Source of the DNA: an uncultured Marinobacter sp.
Lineage (GTDB): Bacteria > Pseudomonadota > Gammaproteobacteria > Pseudomonadales > Oleiphilaceae
DNA length: 49,673 nucleotides
Assembly (NCBI GenBank): GCA_913057975.1
Contig: CAJXOQ010000008.1
Span: 1 to 49,673 of the forward strand
Direction of reading: 5' to 3'
Shown here: one piece after another, positions 24,301 to 33,353 of the stretch
Numbering within the stretch: the first letter of the stretch is position 1
How the letters are laid out: each line of letters begins with the position of its first letter
Program-made: the position numbers and the translations under genes
The notes under the pieces: generated by a model
Told to the model about the DNA's origin: nothing
Databases searched by the model: none
Seen by the model: the letters and a program-made list of their open reading frames with translations, nothing else

Positions 24301-26232
24301 CCACACGCGACGGAACAGATCCTCGAAAATGGGACGGATTCGGTGAATATCCACCACTTTCCCACTGTGGGCCTGCAGCGTGAAGTCATGTATCCATACC
24401 GTCTGCCCTTTCCGGTCACTGACTTCAAAGGGATGCTCGCCGATCACCCGGAACCCGAGATTGTCGAAAATCGGCATGACATCGGACAGTGGCAACGGCT
24501 CATCCGGATAGAAAAGTTTGAAGTGGAGTGTGCTTTCATCCTCTTCCAGAGCTCGATAGAAGCTCATGGTGAGATGCTTTTCCCCCGCCGCGCCGGATAT
24601 ATGCTCGAGATCAATGGCAGCACGCCGGGGCGAGAACATGTCTTTGTAACTGGCAGGGAAACCGCCGGAGTACACGCGGAACATCTCGTTACCCTGCTCT
24701 TCGCCATAGGCCTCGGTCAGCGCTTCCAGAAGGCCATCACGCCAGGACTGGGCCAACCCGATCACCTTGTCGCGAATCTCGGAAATCGGAAGCTGCCGGT
24801 TTTCCACCTGGGGCACCCGTATCGTGAACTGCACCCGCGCCAGAACCGACTCGGAAAAATGCGTCACGAATTCGATGTCTTCGGCGCCCAAGGTCTCCAG
24901 CAACTCCTGCTCGACTTTAAGGCGCAACTCCGTGTTGTAAATATCCCTGGGGAAGAACGCCAGGCAGGTCACGAACTGGCCATACACGTCTTCCCGCATG
25001 AACAGTTCGATACGACGACGTTCCTGGATGTAGAGAATGCTCTTGGCGATGGACAGCAGTTCTCCCGGCTCTATCTGGAACAGTTCGTCCCGGGGGTACA
25101 CCGTGAGGATCTGATCCAGCTCCTTACCCGCATAGTCATCGCGCAGGAACCCCGAACGCCGCATGACCGTCTGGAACTTGCGGCGCAGCAGGGGAATCTC
25201 ATCCGGGCGTTCGTTGTAGACCCGTGAGGTATACAAACCCAGAAAACGGCGCTCGCCGACCACTTCGCCCTTACTGTTGAACTTCTTGACGGCGATGTAG
25301 TCCGGATAGGCCGGACGGTGAACCCGCGAACGCTGGGCCGACTTCGCGAAAATGAAGATATCATCGGTGCGGGTCATTTCGTGCCGGGTTCGCTGTGGCA
25401 GTTCATTGAGCCGAACGCGATCCGGGCGCTCGTTATTCACCCGCAGGATACCCAGTTCGGAATTCTCCACACGGCGGACCACCAACCCGTTCTTGTCCTT
25501 GGCGAAATCGTATTCGTCGTAGCCGAGGAAGGTGAAGTGGTCCTTGACCAGCCACGCCAGGAACGCCTTCGCCTCTTCCTTTTCCTCCTCGTCAATACCG
25601 GCCGTGGTATTATCCAGCTCCCGACTGATTTCATTGACTTTTTCAGTCACAATCGGAAAGTCACTGACCGCTATGCGGACTTCATGAAGAATGGTTTGCA
25701 GAACCTCTTCAAGCGATCTCAGGTCTTCCGGGCTGCTATGCCGGTCAATCTCCAGCACAATGAACGCCTCGTAGCTGGCATTGGCGGACTTCTTTTTCGG
25801 AGGATGCAGTTTTTTCAGTTTGCCCTGAGTGTCCCGCTCCACCTGAAGTATGGAGTGCTGAATCGAGTGGGTACCGATTTCCCGCTGGTTAATGGCAATT
25901 CGCAGGGAATCGATTAGAAACGGCATGTTCGGATGAAGAATAAAAATGACAGTATGAGTTGACTGCCAGCCATCACTTTCGAGGTCCGGATTGAACACGG
26001 ACACAGGGGTTTCCTCGGCGGACCGTTTCTGAAGAAACTGCCAGGCCGCGAGGATAGCCCCATAGGTATCGGAAAATCGTCGACTTATAAGTTCTTCAAG
26101 AGGAATGTGAGCATAATGCTGCTTCGCGAATTCACTGATCTTTTTCGCTTCGGTTTTCGCTATTTTTTCAGCGAAAGCTTCGTCCAGCTGTTGGAAAAAC
26201 TGTTCCTTGCTGGCGATCGTCAGCGCATTCAT
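21346..26232 (-). CDS. gdhB: NAD-specific glutamate dehydrogenase, large (180-kDa) type
   Basis: Catabolic glutamate dehydrogenase of 1628 residues, converting glutamate to 2-oxoglutarate and ammonia with NAD+. The N-terminal half (about 1-700) contains the regulatory ACT-like and helical regions of this class. The catalytic part starts near residue 800, with GGLRWSDRFEDYRTEI and the active-site Lys region VPVGAKGGFV, then the NAD domain with IGIGDMAGDVFGNG and IVGEGGNLG. Length is typical (P. aeruginosa GdhB about 1620). An AGAGG lies seven bases before the ATG. It is transcribed divergently from moxR across a 144-bp region in which I could not assign a promoter with confidence. Confidence 0.97.
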   Translation of the reverse strand: MNALTIASKEQFFQQLDEAFAEKIAKTEAKKISEFAKQHYAHIPLEELISRRFSDTYGAILAAWQFLQKRSAEETPVSVFNPDLESDGWQSTHTVIFILHPNMPFLIDSLRIAINQREIGTHSIQHSILQVERDTQGKLKKLHPPKKKSANASYEAFIVLEIDRHSSPEDLRSLEEVLQTILHEVRIAVSDFPIVTEKVNEISRELDNTTAGIDEEEKEEAKAFLAWLVKDHFTFLGYDEYDFAKDKNGLVVRRVENSELGILRVNNERPDRVRLNELPQRTRHEMTRTDDIFIFAKSAQRSRVHRPAYPDYIAVKKFNSKGEVVGERRFLGLYTSRVYNERPDEIPLLRRKFQTVMRRSGFLRDDYAGKELDQILTVYPRDELFQIEPGELLSIAKSILYIQERRRIELFMREDVYGQFVTCLAFFPRDIYNTELRLKVEQELLETLGAEDIEFVTHFSESVLARVQFTIRVPQVENRQLPISEIRDKVIGLAQSWRDGLLEALTEAYGEEQGNEMFRVYSGGFPASYKDMFSPRRAAIDLEHISGAAGEKHLTMSFYRALEEDESTLHFKLFYPDEPLPLSDVMPIFDNLGFRVIGEHPFEVSDRKGQTVWIHDFTLQAHSGKVVDIHRIRPIFEDLFRRVWYGDAENDAFNRLLLSSYMSWREIALLRTYARYMRQIRFSNSQTFISNTLVNHVDLTRLLLEFFEVRFNPERYQSEGKSAAAQQKLEIEFNAGLDEVENLSEDRVLRLFLELMQATLRTNYYQPDGEGHTKPYISVKFDPSCIPDMPLPMPMFEIFVYSPRVEGVHLRGGKVARGGLRWSDRFEDYRTEILGLVKAQQVKNAVIVPVGAKGGFVAKRLPDISDREAFQAEGIEAYKTFIRGLLDITDNLVDAGIQPPASVIRHDEDDHYLVVAADKGTATFSDIANGLAAEYGFWMGDAFASGGSNGYDHKKMGITARGAWVSVERHFRELGINPALDEFTAIGIGDMAGDVFGNGLLSSEKTKLVAAFNHVHIFIDPTPDAAKSYKERKRLFELPRSSWTDYDTSLISKGGGIFNRSAKSIPVSPEMKKLLGIKSDRVPPNMLITHILKAQADLLWVGGIGTYVKGHGESHGDVGDKANDAVRINGSELRCKIVGEGGNLGLTQFGRIEFALRGGRLNTDFIDNSGGVDCSDHEVNMKILLNQAVAMGDLTDKQRNIMLEEMTDDVAALVLKNNYRQTQAISIASVGAITRLEEYRRLMNTMESEGKLNRSLEFLPDDETLSERKLDKKGLTRPELSVLISYVKGDLKQTLIDSSLPDEPLLAGEMYKVFPQDLTRKFSKELGEHQLRREIIATQIANDMVNHMGITFVERLKQSTGADAASIALAWIIARDVFRLDTWWDKVEYLDFFIPAKVQMDLMGDLMRLIRRAVRWLLRNRRADLDIQSHMERFADSVWKITADLPDYLGEQACADWKKRHDELVETGLPADLASVASGTSYLYSSLGIIEAREATGMPLKTVANLYYDLGDRLDLNWFAKAIAALVPASHWQALARESFREDLDWQQRALTTGVLKLATKPGDVSSAVDNWMARHSTMISRWKSMLTELKGVREPEYAMFSVALRELLDLAQTTMHEHHDSDLTQTS

Positions 26233-26376
26233 AGTCGACCTCTGTGAGTGTGAAATAAACGTAATCGGTGTACCGTCACATAAGCATAGTCAAAGCCTTG
26301 ATTTTTGCCCCACAGATGCGAAAACTGCGGCATCTACTTACGCGAACCGTCTCTGCAGTAGGAGTGGACACCCCCC

Positions 26377-27339
26377 ATGGCATTACAGCATACGTTTGGA
26401 GAGCTCAGGTCTCAGTTAGCAAAAAGGATTATTGGCCAGGAAAAACTGGTGGACCGTTTGCTGATTGCCCTGTTGGCCGATGGCCACCTGCTGGTAGAGG
26501 GCGCTCCCGGCCTGGCCAAAACCACCGCCATCAAGGCCCTCGCCGATCACCTCGAAGGCGACTTTCACCGTATCCAGTTCACCCCGGACCTGCTGCCATC
26601 CGACGTGACCGGCAGTGAGATCTATCGTGCCGAAACGGGACAGTTCGAGTTTCAGCATGGCCCGATCTTCCATAACCTGGTGCTGGCCGATGAAATTAAC
26701 CGGGCGCCGGCCAAGGTACAGTCAGCGTTACTCGAAGCCATGGGCGAACGCCAGGTCAGTGTCGGCATGCGCACCTTCCCGCTGGATCGCCTGTTCATGG
26801 TAATGGCCACCCAGAACCCTATCGAACAGGAAGGCACCTACCCCCTGCCTGAAGCCCAGCTCGACCGATTCCTGATGCATGTAGTGATTGATTATCCATC
26901 CGCCGTGGCCGAAAGAGAGATTCTTCACCTTGCGCGCAACGATTACCGCCGTGGACAGGTGGCCGCTGAAGTCCGCCTGACGGCCGACCAGGTTTTCGAG
27001 GCCCGGCATGCGGTTTCCGACATCTATATGTCAGAGCCCGTCGAGCAATACCTGCTGGCTCTGGTGCTGGCCACCCGTGACCCGGCGTCACTCGACCCTG
27101 AACTGGCCCGCTGGACTGCCTTCGGAGCCAGCCCACGAGGCACCATCGCGCTGGATCGCTGCGCCAGGGCCATGGCCTGGCTGGAAGGACGGGACTACGT
27201 CAGCCCGGACGATGTCCGTAACATTGCCTTCGACGTCCTTCGCCATCGTATATTGCTGACGTTCGAAGCCGAAGCCGAAGGCCTGACTGCAGATGCCATT
27301 ATCCAGCGCCTGATAGACCGCGTTCCGGTAACAGCCTGA
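26377..27339 (+). CDS. MoxR-family AAA+ ATPase
   Basis: AAA+ ATPase of 320 residues with Walker A GAPGLAKT (42-49), Walker B LVLADE (D105, E106), sensor 1 near MATQNPIEQEG, an arginine finger region and the C-terminal lid. MoxR proteins act as chaperone-like ATPases on partners carrying von Willebrand A domains, which are encoded just downstream. It is the first gene of a six-gene plus-strand operon (to 33349) with overlaps or very short gaps throughout. A TAGGAG lies about 12 bases before the ATG. Confidence 0.93.
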   Translation: MALQHTFGELRSQLAKRIIGQEKLVDRLLIALLADGHLLVEGAPGLAKTTAIKALADHLEGDFHRIQFTPDLLPSDVTGSEIYRAETGQFEFQHGPIFHNLVLADEINRAPAKVQSALLEAMGERQVSVGMRTFPLDRLFMVMATQNPIEQEGTYPLPEAQLDRFLMHVVIDYPSAVAEREILHLARNDYRRGQVAAEVRLTADQVFEARHAVSDIYMSEPVEQYLLALVLATRDPASLDPELARWTAFGASPRGTIALDRCARAMAWLEGRDYVSPDDVRNIAFDVLRHRILLTFEAEAEGLTADAIIQRLIDRVPVTA

Positions 27340-27343
27340 CACC

Positions 27344-28294
27344 GTGACCATGACGCCCGAAGAGCCAGCGACCCATATTCCCCTTTCCGGTCTCATTCGC
27401 CTGCAGGCAGATGCCCGCGCATTGAAGTTGCCTGCTGCGCGCCCGGTAAGATCCCGGCAGGCCGGCTTGCAACGCTCTCCCCGGCGCGGACGGGGCATGG
27501 CCTTTGCTGAGGTGCGCCAGTATCAACCCGGGGACGATATCCGCAGCATCGACTGGCGGGTGACCGCCCGACGGCAGTCGCCGCACACGAAGCTCTACGA
27601 GGAAGAGCGCGAGCGCCCCGTGCTCCTGCTTTGCGACCTCGGGCCTTCACTGTTTTTCGCCAGCACCGGTGCTTACAAACAGGTCCGCGGTGCTCAAATT
27701 GCCGGCATCCTGGCTTGGCTTGCCCTCTGGTCTGGCGACCAGGTGGGAGGAATCGTTTTCAACGGCAACGAACTTACCGTACAACGCCCGGCGCGGCGCA
27801 AGAAATCGGTACTGCAGTTCCTCGACACCGTGGCAAGACAGCAAAGAAGCACGCGCGACGCGAATGTTACTGCAGCCGCCGGCGTGGAAAACGCCACCCT
27901 GGATACCGCCCTAGGGGAAGCGCGCCGTGTGGCCCATACCGGTAGCCGCATTTTCGTCATCAGTGACTTCCTGACCATTACCGCTGAAACGTCGCGGCTA
28001 CTCGGTTCACTGGCACGTCACAACACTGTCAGCGCACTGAGAGTTGTAGACCCGCTGGAACTGAAGCTGCCTGAAAGCGGTCGTTTCGCCATTGCTGGCG
28101 AAGACGGACCGGTGTGGTTCGATAGCAGCAACCCCCGCTTCCAGAGGGCCTATGCGGACAAGGTTCGCCAGCATACAGAGGCCCTTGAGGAGTGCTTTCG
28201 AACGGCAGGTGTCCAGCCCGCCAGCGTCATGACCGGCGATCAGCCAGCGTTGGCGTTGCAGGCACTGCTTGGCCCCCGAGGTCACATCGGATGA
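27344..28294 (+). CDS. DUF58 domain protein of the MoxR/Bat operon
   Basis: Protein of about 316 residues with the DUF58 core: RRGRGMAFAEVRQYQPGDDIRSIDWRVTAR in two conserved stretches near residues 48-75, then a VWA-like fold beginning LLLCDLGPSLFF. DUF58 proteins always neighbour moxR and are thought to be partners of the ATPase; no enzymatic role is established. The frame opens with GTG at 27344, four bases after the moxR stop; an ATG two codons later (27350) is equally likely, and neither has a clear ribosome binding site, which fits translational coupling. No signal peptide is present. Confidence 0.88.
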   Translation: MTMTPEEPATHIPLSGLIRLQADARALKLPAARPVRSRQAGLQRSPRRGRGMAFAEVRQYQPGDDIRSIDWRVTARRQSPHTKLYEEERERPVLLLCDLGPSLFFASTGAYKQVRGAQIAGILAWLALWSGDQVGGIVFNGNELTVQRPARRKKSVLQFLDTVARQQRSTRDANVTAAAGVENATLDTALGEARRVAHTGSRIFVISDFLTITAETSRLLGSLARHNTVSALRVVDPLELKLPESGRFAIAGEDGPVWFDSSNPRFQRAYADKVRQHTEALEECFRTAGVQPASVMTGDQPALALQALLGPRGHIG

Positions 28295-28313
28295 CAGGAA
28301 CCACAAAGACCCC

Positions 28314-28784
28314 ATGATGGAACAGGACCCACTGAGCCAGCTCAGAGACATTCACCTGCCACAATCCGGAGGCTTCTGGCCACCGGCGCCAGGCTGGTGG
28401 TTGCTAATGGCTATTGCTATTGCCCTGGCCACTCTGGCGTTCTTGCTGATCCGACGGAAACGGCGCAGAAACCGCTGGCTGAAAACCGCCAACACAGAAT
28501 TGAACAGACTGGAGCAGGCCGCAACACCCAACAGCCAATGGTTCGGTGCGCTGAACGCTTTACTGAAACAAGCCGCGCGCATCCGCTACCCAGAACGCCT
28601 CCCGGAATCCCTGTCCGGCGAACCCTGGGTTCGCTTTCTTCTGGAAACCAGCCCGAAGGATCGCATAGCCTCACGCCCGGTGGTAGAAGCCATGGTGAAC
28701 AGCAGCTGGCAACCGACACCCGAGTGCCATACCAGTGATGCTGTCGCGTTCGCCCGCGTTTGGCTGGGAGGCCAGAAATGCTGA
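28314..28784 (+). CDS. DUF4381 single-span membrane protein
   Basis: Protein of about 156 residues with one transmembrane helix (about residues 23-48, PGWWLLMAIAIALATLAFLL) followed by a highly basic RRKRRRNR stop-transfer region and a helical cytoplasmic domain. It fits the DUF4381 family seen in gammaproteobacterial MoxR/Bat operons. The frame extends upstream to a TTG, but the paired ATG codons at 28314 and 28317 are better starts because they follow the DUF58 stop. It overlaps the next gene by 7 bp. Its function is unknown. Confidence 0.8.
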   Translation: MMEQDPLSQLRDIHLPQSGGFWPPAPGWWLLMAIAIALATLAFLLIRRKRRRNRWLKTANTELNRLEQAATPNSQWFGALNALLKQAARIRYPERLPESLSGEPWVRFLLETSPKDRIASRPVVEAMVNSSWQPTPECHTSDAVAFARVWLGGQKC

Positions 28785-29800
28785 GCCTTGCATTTCCATG
28801 GGCCCTGTTACTGGCTCTAGTGCCCCTGATTATCCGGCTACGCAAGCGCAGTGCTCAGGCTGTGGAGGCACCTGTTTTCCCTGTCGGGCATTGGTTGTCG
28901 GACCTGCCGGGCGTCAGCCGTAGCGGCAGCCACACTCCCCTTTGGCAGCAACTGGCACTATTGCTGATCTGGCTGCTGCTGGTCGTGGCCCTGGCACGCC
29001 CCCAACACGTCGGCGAACAGGTACAGTTGCCAGTCAGCGGCCGTGACCTGCTTCTGGCAGTGGATATCTCCCCGTCAATGGACGAACAAGACATGGTTAT
29101 CCAGGGCCGCAGCATAAATCGACTACAGGCGGTGAAGCGCGTGCTGGATGACTTTGTCCAGCGCCGTAAAGGTGACCGCCTGGGACTGCTGTTGTTCGGT
29201 ACGGAACCCTATATCCAGGCGCCGCTGACCTTTGACCTCGCCACCGTTCGCACGCTGCTGCATGAGGCAGGTATCGGCATGGCCGGTCGGGCCACAGCCA
29301 TCGGCGACGCCCTTGGTCTGGCGGTCAAGCGCCTTCGTGATCGCCCCCAGGAGCAACGCGTGGTGATCCTGCTGACCGATGGCGCCAACACCGCTGGTGA
29401 GATAGCGCCGGACAAGGCGGCGGAGATTGCAAAAGCCGCCGGCGTACGCATCTACACGATCGGGATTGGTGCCGAAACCATGGTTCAGCGTGGGTTGCTC
29501 GGCTCCCGCCGGGTCAACCCATCCCGCGACCTTGATGAAGGTTTGCTGACGCGAATCGCCCAGCAGACCGGCGGTGAGTACTTCCGGGCCCGCAGCCTGC
29601 CTGAACTGGAACTGATCTATGAAAGTATCAACCAGCTTGAACCCATCGAACTGGAAGGCAAGCACTATCGACCGGTGACTGAACTGTACGTCTGGCCCGC
29701 CGGGATTGCAGTCCTGATCTGGCTGCTACTCCAGAGCGCCAGAGTAGCCAGCAACCGGCTTGAGACCAGAAACAACGCACGGGGAGGGAACCATGGCTGA
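28778..29800 (+). CDS. BatA-like von Willebrand A domain membrane protein
   Basis: Protein of 340 residues: an N-terminal hydrophobic segment (about 4-20), a second helix (about 57-75), a VWA domain with the metal-ion site D96-x-S98-x-S100 followed by a conserved TDGANT, and a C-terminal helix (about 305-325). This is the BatA layout, with the VWA domain in the periplasm between two membrane anchors. The start ATG at 28778 has a GGGAGG ribosome binding site; an upstream TTG was rejected. It overlaps both neighbours (7 and 8 bp). Bat proteins are linked to stress tolerance or envelope functions in other bacteria; the role here is inferred from the operon. Confidence 0.88.
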   Translation: MLSLAFPWALLLALVPLIIRLRKRSAQAVEAPVFPVGHWLSDLPGVSRSGSHTPLWQQLALLLIWLLLVVALARPQHVGEQVQLPVSGRDLLLAVDISPSMDEQDMVIQGRSINRLQAVKRVLDDFVQRRKGDRLGLLLFGTEPYIQAPLTFDLATVRTLLHEAGIGMAGRATAIGDALGLAVKRLRDRPQEQRVVILLTDGANTAGEIAPDKAAEIAKAAGVRIYTIGIGAETMVQRGLLGSRRVNPSRDLDEGLLTRIAQQTGGEYFRARSLPELELIYESINQLEPIELEGKHYRPVTELYVWPAGIAVLIWLLLQSARVASNRLETRNNARGGNHG

Positions 29801-31604
29801 TTTTCACTTCCTGCGCCCACTGTGGCTACTTTTACTTCTTGTGGCCCTTGTCCTGCCGCTGGTGTTTAAACGGGTCCGCCAGAGCGACAGTGGCTGGAGC
29901 CGCGTGATACCGCCGCAACTGCTGCGCCCATTGATCAGTCAGTCTGGTACTGCTGGCGGTCAAAAACGCTCGCCCGTGTTGCCGGTCGTTGCCGCCATCA
30001 TGGTGCTTGCCGTTGCCCTTGCCGGCCCGTCGTGGCGCAAAGCGCCCACGCCACTGCAACAGCAGAATGATAGTCTCGTCATCGTACTGGATTTATCGCT
30101 ATCGATGCTTGCCACTGATGTAGAACCCGACCGTCTGACCATGGCCAAGCGCAAGATTCGCGATATCCTGAAGGCGCGGGAGGGCAGCCTGACGGCCCTG
30201 GTGGTCTATGCCGCGGACGCTCATGCGGTCACACCGTTGACGGATGACAGCAATACCATCGAGGGCATGTTGGAGGTACTCGAACCGGTGATCATGCCCG
30301 CTGCGGGAAACCGAACCGACCTCGGCGTACAACGTGGCCTTGACCTGCTGGAACAGGGCGCCCCCGGAACCGGACGACTGTTACTGATTGCAGACAATGT
30401 GGACGAGCGCTACCTTACCCGCATCAACGACGCCATGACGGATAGCCGGTTCATACTCAGCACTCTGACCGTTGGCACCTCAGAGGGCGGCCCAATACCA
30501 CTGGCGCGCCAAGGGTTCATTCGTGACGGCGGCGACATCGTGATTACCCATGCGGACCCCTCAGCCATGGCGGAACTGGCGGAGAGCAATGGTGGAGACA
30601 GTCATAGCCTGACCATTACGGACGAGGACATCCGCGCCCTGGAACTGCGCCCCATCGACTCGGACAACTGGGAAGACAGCGAGCGCGACCTGATGGTCAA
30701 CCGCTGGCAGGATGATGGCTACTGGCTATTGTGGCTGGCCGCACCACTGGCATTGCTCGGCTGGCGTCGCGGTGCCATGGTGGCGGTACTGCTAACACTT
30801 CTGCCCCTCACCCCTCGTCCCGCAATGGCCGTGGACTGGGACGCCCTTTGGTCCCGGGAGGATCAGCGTGCGCCCGCGCTGATCGAAGAAGACCCGGAAC
30901 GGGCAGCCAAGGTTCTCGACAATCCCCAGTGGCGTGGTAGCGCACTCTATCGCTCAGGTGACTATGAGTCCGCAGCGGGCACGTTCGCCAGCGAAGACAC
31001 ACCCAGGGCAAGCTACAACCGCGGCAACGCCCTGGCCCGTGCCGGCAAGCTGGAAGAAGCCCTCAAGGCCTACGAGAATGTGCTGGCGAAGCAACCTGGA
31101 CATGAAGACGCCTTGTTCAACCGGGACCTGGTGAAACAGCTGCTGGAGCAGCAACAGAGCCAATCAAGCGGGGACGGCAGTGAATCGTCAGACCAGGAGG
31201 GCGATCAACAGCAGCAGGGTAACCAGCAGAACTCACAGAATGGGTCAGATACCCAGAACCAGGACGGCGACCCGTCAGATCAGGCGGGGCAGAACCAGCC
31301 GGATAATCAACAGAATGGACAGCAGAACAACGAGCCACAGGATAGCCAGCAGAACGGCCAAAGCGACGAACAGGAAAACCAGGCGGAGGGCGATCAACAC
31401 CGCCAGCGTGATGCCGACTCTTCGGAAGCCGACGGACAGGTATCCAGGGCACCGGCGGAACTGGACACCTCTCCACTGACCCAGGGGCAGGAACAATGGC
31501 TCCGGCGCGTGCCCGATAATCCGGGCGGCCTGTTGAGGCGCAAATTCCTGCAACAATACCAGGAACGGGAAACACCATCTGACGAGGGCGATACACCATG
31601 GTAA
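29793..31604 (+). CDS. BatB/BatC fusion: VWA, TPR and Gln/Asn-rich tail
   Basis: Protein of 603 residues. Parts in order: membrane helix (about 7-24), second helix (about 67-84), VWA domain with D100-x-S102-x-S104, a pair of helices at about 310-345, a TPR region (about 385-445, SYNRGNALARAGKLEEALKA), then a very long low-complexity tail (about 448-549) rich in Gln, Asn, Asp, Ser and Gly. It ends with a conserved short segment (LTQGQEQWLRRVPDNPGGLL). In Bacteroides-type operons BatB and BatC are separate; here they are one chain. The ATG at 29793 has GGGGAGGG upstream. It overlaps batD by 7 bp. Confidence 0.88.
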   Translation: MADFHFLRPLWLLLLLVALVLPLVFKRVRQSDSGWSRVIPPQLLRPLISQSGTAGGQKRSPVLPVVAAIMVLAVALAGPSWRKAPTPLQQQNDSLVIVLDLSLSMLATDVEPDRLTMAKRKIRDILKAREGSLTALVVYAADAHAVTPLTDDSNTIEGMLEVLEPVIMPAAGNRTDLGVQRGLDLLEQGAPGTGRLLLIADNVDERYLTRINDAMTDSRFILSTLTVGTSEGGPIPLARQGFIRDGGDIVITHADPSAMAELAESNGGDSHSLTITDEDIRALELRPIDSDNWEDSERDLMVNRWQDDGYWLLWLAAPLALLGWRRGAMVAVLLTLLPLTPRPAMAVDWDALWSREDQRAPALIEEDPERAAKVLDNPQWRGSALYRSGDYESAAGTFASEDTPRASYNRGNALARAGKLEEALKAYENVLAKQPGHEDALFNRDLVKQLLEQQQSQSSGDGSESSDQEGDQQQQGNQQNSQNGSDTQNQDGDPSDQAGQNQPDNQQNGQQNNEPQDSQQNGQSDEQENQAEGDQHRQRDADSSEADGQVSRAPAELDTSPLTQGQEQWLRRVPDNPGGLLRRKFLQQYQERETPSDEGDTPW

Positions 31605-33349
31605 GCCGGCTGACCGGTCCGTTTATTCTGATACTGCTGCTTGTCACCATGGCAGGGCCGGCCATGGCAGCCAATGATCTGATCGCTGAACCCGACAGAA
31701 CCCGCCTTTACGAAGGAGAAGTGCTTACCCTGAGCGTCAAGGGCAGCACCAAAATCGATATCAATCTGGGAAACCTGTTCGATTTTGACTTGTCGAACCT
31801 GCCAAAACCGGACATCGAAAAGGTGGAAGGCGACTTCGAGATTCTCGCCCGCAATCAGCAATACTCTATCCGCACCGTCAACAATGAGATGATGGGCGAG
31901 ATCACATGGACTTACCAGCTCGCGCCCAAAAAGACAGGCAAGCTGACCATTCCATCCCTGAGCTTCCGCGACGCCCGCTCAGCCCCGGTCGCCATCAAGG
32001 TGATCAGCGGCACCCCACCCGATCAGGAGCCCGACGCCGAGAGGGACAGCTTTATCGAGCTGGCCGCGGACAAGGAGGAGGTGTATGTCCAGGAACAACT
32101 GGTGTTCACCATCAAACTGTTTTTCACCGGTAACCTCATTCGCGGCGAGCTCTCCGAGCCGGAGCACCCGAATGCCATTGTCGAATCGCTGGGCAAGCAG
32201 AACGAGTACACCCGCTACCGGGACGGTGTTCGCTATCGTGTGGTTGAGCGCCGTTACGCACTGTTTCCCCAGAGGGAGGGACAACTCAGCCTGCAACCCA
32301 TCCGTTTTGAGGGCCAGGCCCGGAATGAGCAGGGCCAACTGAAGTTTCTGCGCGACAGCGCCAACCTGTTTGATATCACCGTCAAGGGTGTGCCAGCGGG
32401 ATTCAGCGGAGACACCTGGTTGCCCGCCCGCACGCTGGAGCTGGATCAGTCCGGACTGCCACGAAACCAGAACCTGACAGCGGGCCAGAATCTCACCAGA
32501 AGCCTCACCATGAGGGCGGAGGGCCTGCCTGCCGAATCCTTACCTCCGTTCCCGGAACAGACACCCGATAGCATACGGGCCTACCCGGAGAAGCCCGAGC
32601 GCACGACCACGCCTGGCCCCGACGGGCTGGCCTCGACACTGACCCAGACCACGGCACTGGTACCGGTGCAGCCAGGAAAGTTAACATTGCCCGAAATCCG
32701 GATCCCCTGGTGGGATACTGAAAGCGACAGCGAAAAAGTAGCGGTTATTCCTGCACACACGCTGGTTGTTGAGGGGATTCCCGGCCAGATCGACTCGGTG
32801 CCCGATAAACTGGAAGACGCCTCGGAAGCGGGTACCAAGCCCAACAATGACCCGATATCAAATGAGCCTGACGGGGAATCCGGTGTCGGATTCTGGCCGT
32901 TAGCCACCCTGACCGTCCTGGCGGGCTGGCTGATTACACTGGCGGCCTGGTGGTACAGCAGGCGCCGCACCAGTGCTGGCAAGGTCGTGGCGAGTCAGGG
33001 GGACAACCGGGAAAAGGGGCTATTCCGGGATCTGTGCGAGGCAGCGCAGGCGGGATCGCCCAAAACCACCGACCGGCTTGTGCGCTGGATGTCTCAAAGG
33101 CATCCGGAACGCACCTTCCAAAGCGTAACGGATGTGAACCGTTTTCTGGACGACACGGAACTGGCCGCCGAGATCGAACAGCTTCAACAGCGATTATTCG
33201 GGACACCCGGTGAATCGGCCACGTCAGAGCCGTGGCAGGGAGAACGGCTTGTGGCAGCGCTGATCCGCGTGCGTGGAACCGCCAGTGAATCGGCTCCCGG
33301 GGATCAGCTGCCGCCGCTCTACCCGCAGGGCCTGAGCACCAGCCGGTGA
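31598..33349 (+). CDS. BatD-family (BatD/DUF) membrane-anchored protein
   Basis: Protein of 583 residues with a signal peptide (about 1-24, cut after AMA), several tandem beta-sandwich modules in the periplasm (about 25-400), and one transmembrane helix at about 430-450 (GFWPLATLTVLAGWLITLAAW) with a small cytoplasmic tail. This is the BatD pattern, the usual last gene of MoxR/Bat operons. It overlaps the previous gene by 7 bp and converges on ccmI with only 4 bp between the stop codons, leaving no room for a separate terminator. Confidence 0.87.
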   Translation: MVSRLTGPFILILLLVTMAGPAMAANDLIAEPDRTRLYEGEVLTLSVKGSTKIDINLGNLFDFDLSNLPKPDIEKVEGDFEILARNQQYSIRTVNNEMMGEITWTYQLAPKKTGKLTIPSLSFRDARSAPVAIKVISGTPPDQEPDAERDSFIELAADKEEVYVQEQLVFTIKLFFTGNLIRGELSEPEHPNAIVESLGKQNEYTRYRDGVRYRVVERRYALFPQREGQLSLQPIRFEGQARNEQGQLKFLRDSANLFDITVKGVPAGFSGDTWLPARTLELDQSGLPRNQNLTAGQNLTRSLTMRAEGLPAESLPPFPEQTPDSIRAYPEKPERTTTPGPDGLASTLTQTTALVPVQPGKLTLPEIRIPWWDTESDSEKVAVIPAHTLVVEGIPGQIDSVPDKLEDASEAGTKPNNDPISNEPDGESGVGFWPLATLTVLAGWLITLAAWWYSRRRTSAGKVVASQGDNREKGLFRDLCEAAQAGSPKTTDRLVRWMSQRHPERTFQSVTDVNRFLDDTELAAEIEQLQQRLFGTPGESATSEPWQGERLVAALIRVRGTASESAPGDQLPPLYPQGLSTSR

Positions 33350-33353
33350 CAGA

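Noticed and set aside
24055..25227. 390-residue open frame on the plus strand inside gdhB
   Set aside because: It is fully antisense to the well-supported glutamate dehydrogenase, has no ribosome binding site and no recognisable domain, and its frame is explained by the codon bias of the opposite strand.
26233..26376. Promoters between gdhB and moxR
   Set aside because: TTGACT is present on the minus strand but no -10 lies at 16-18 bases, and on the plus strand TTGATT lacks a -10; nothing could be assigned.
31140..31440. DNA tandem repeat in the batB/C tail
   Set aside because: The region is repetitive at the amino acid composition level (Gln, Asn, Asp) but no fixed-period DNA repeat was seen, so it is annotated as protein low complexity only.
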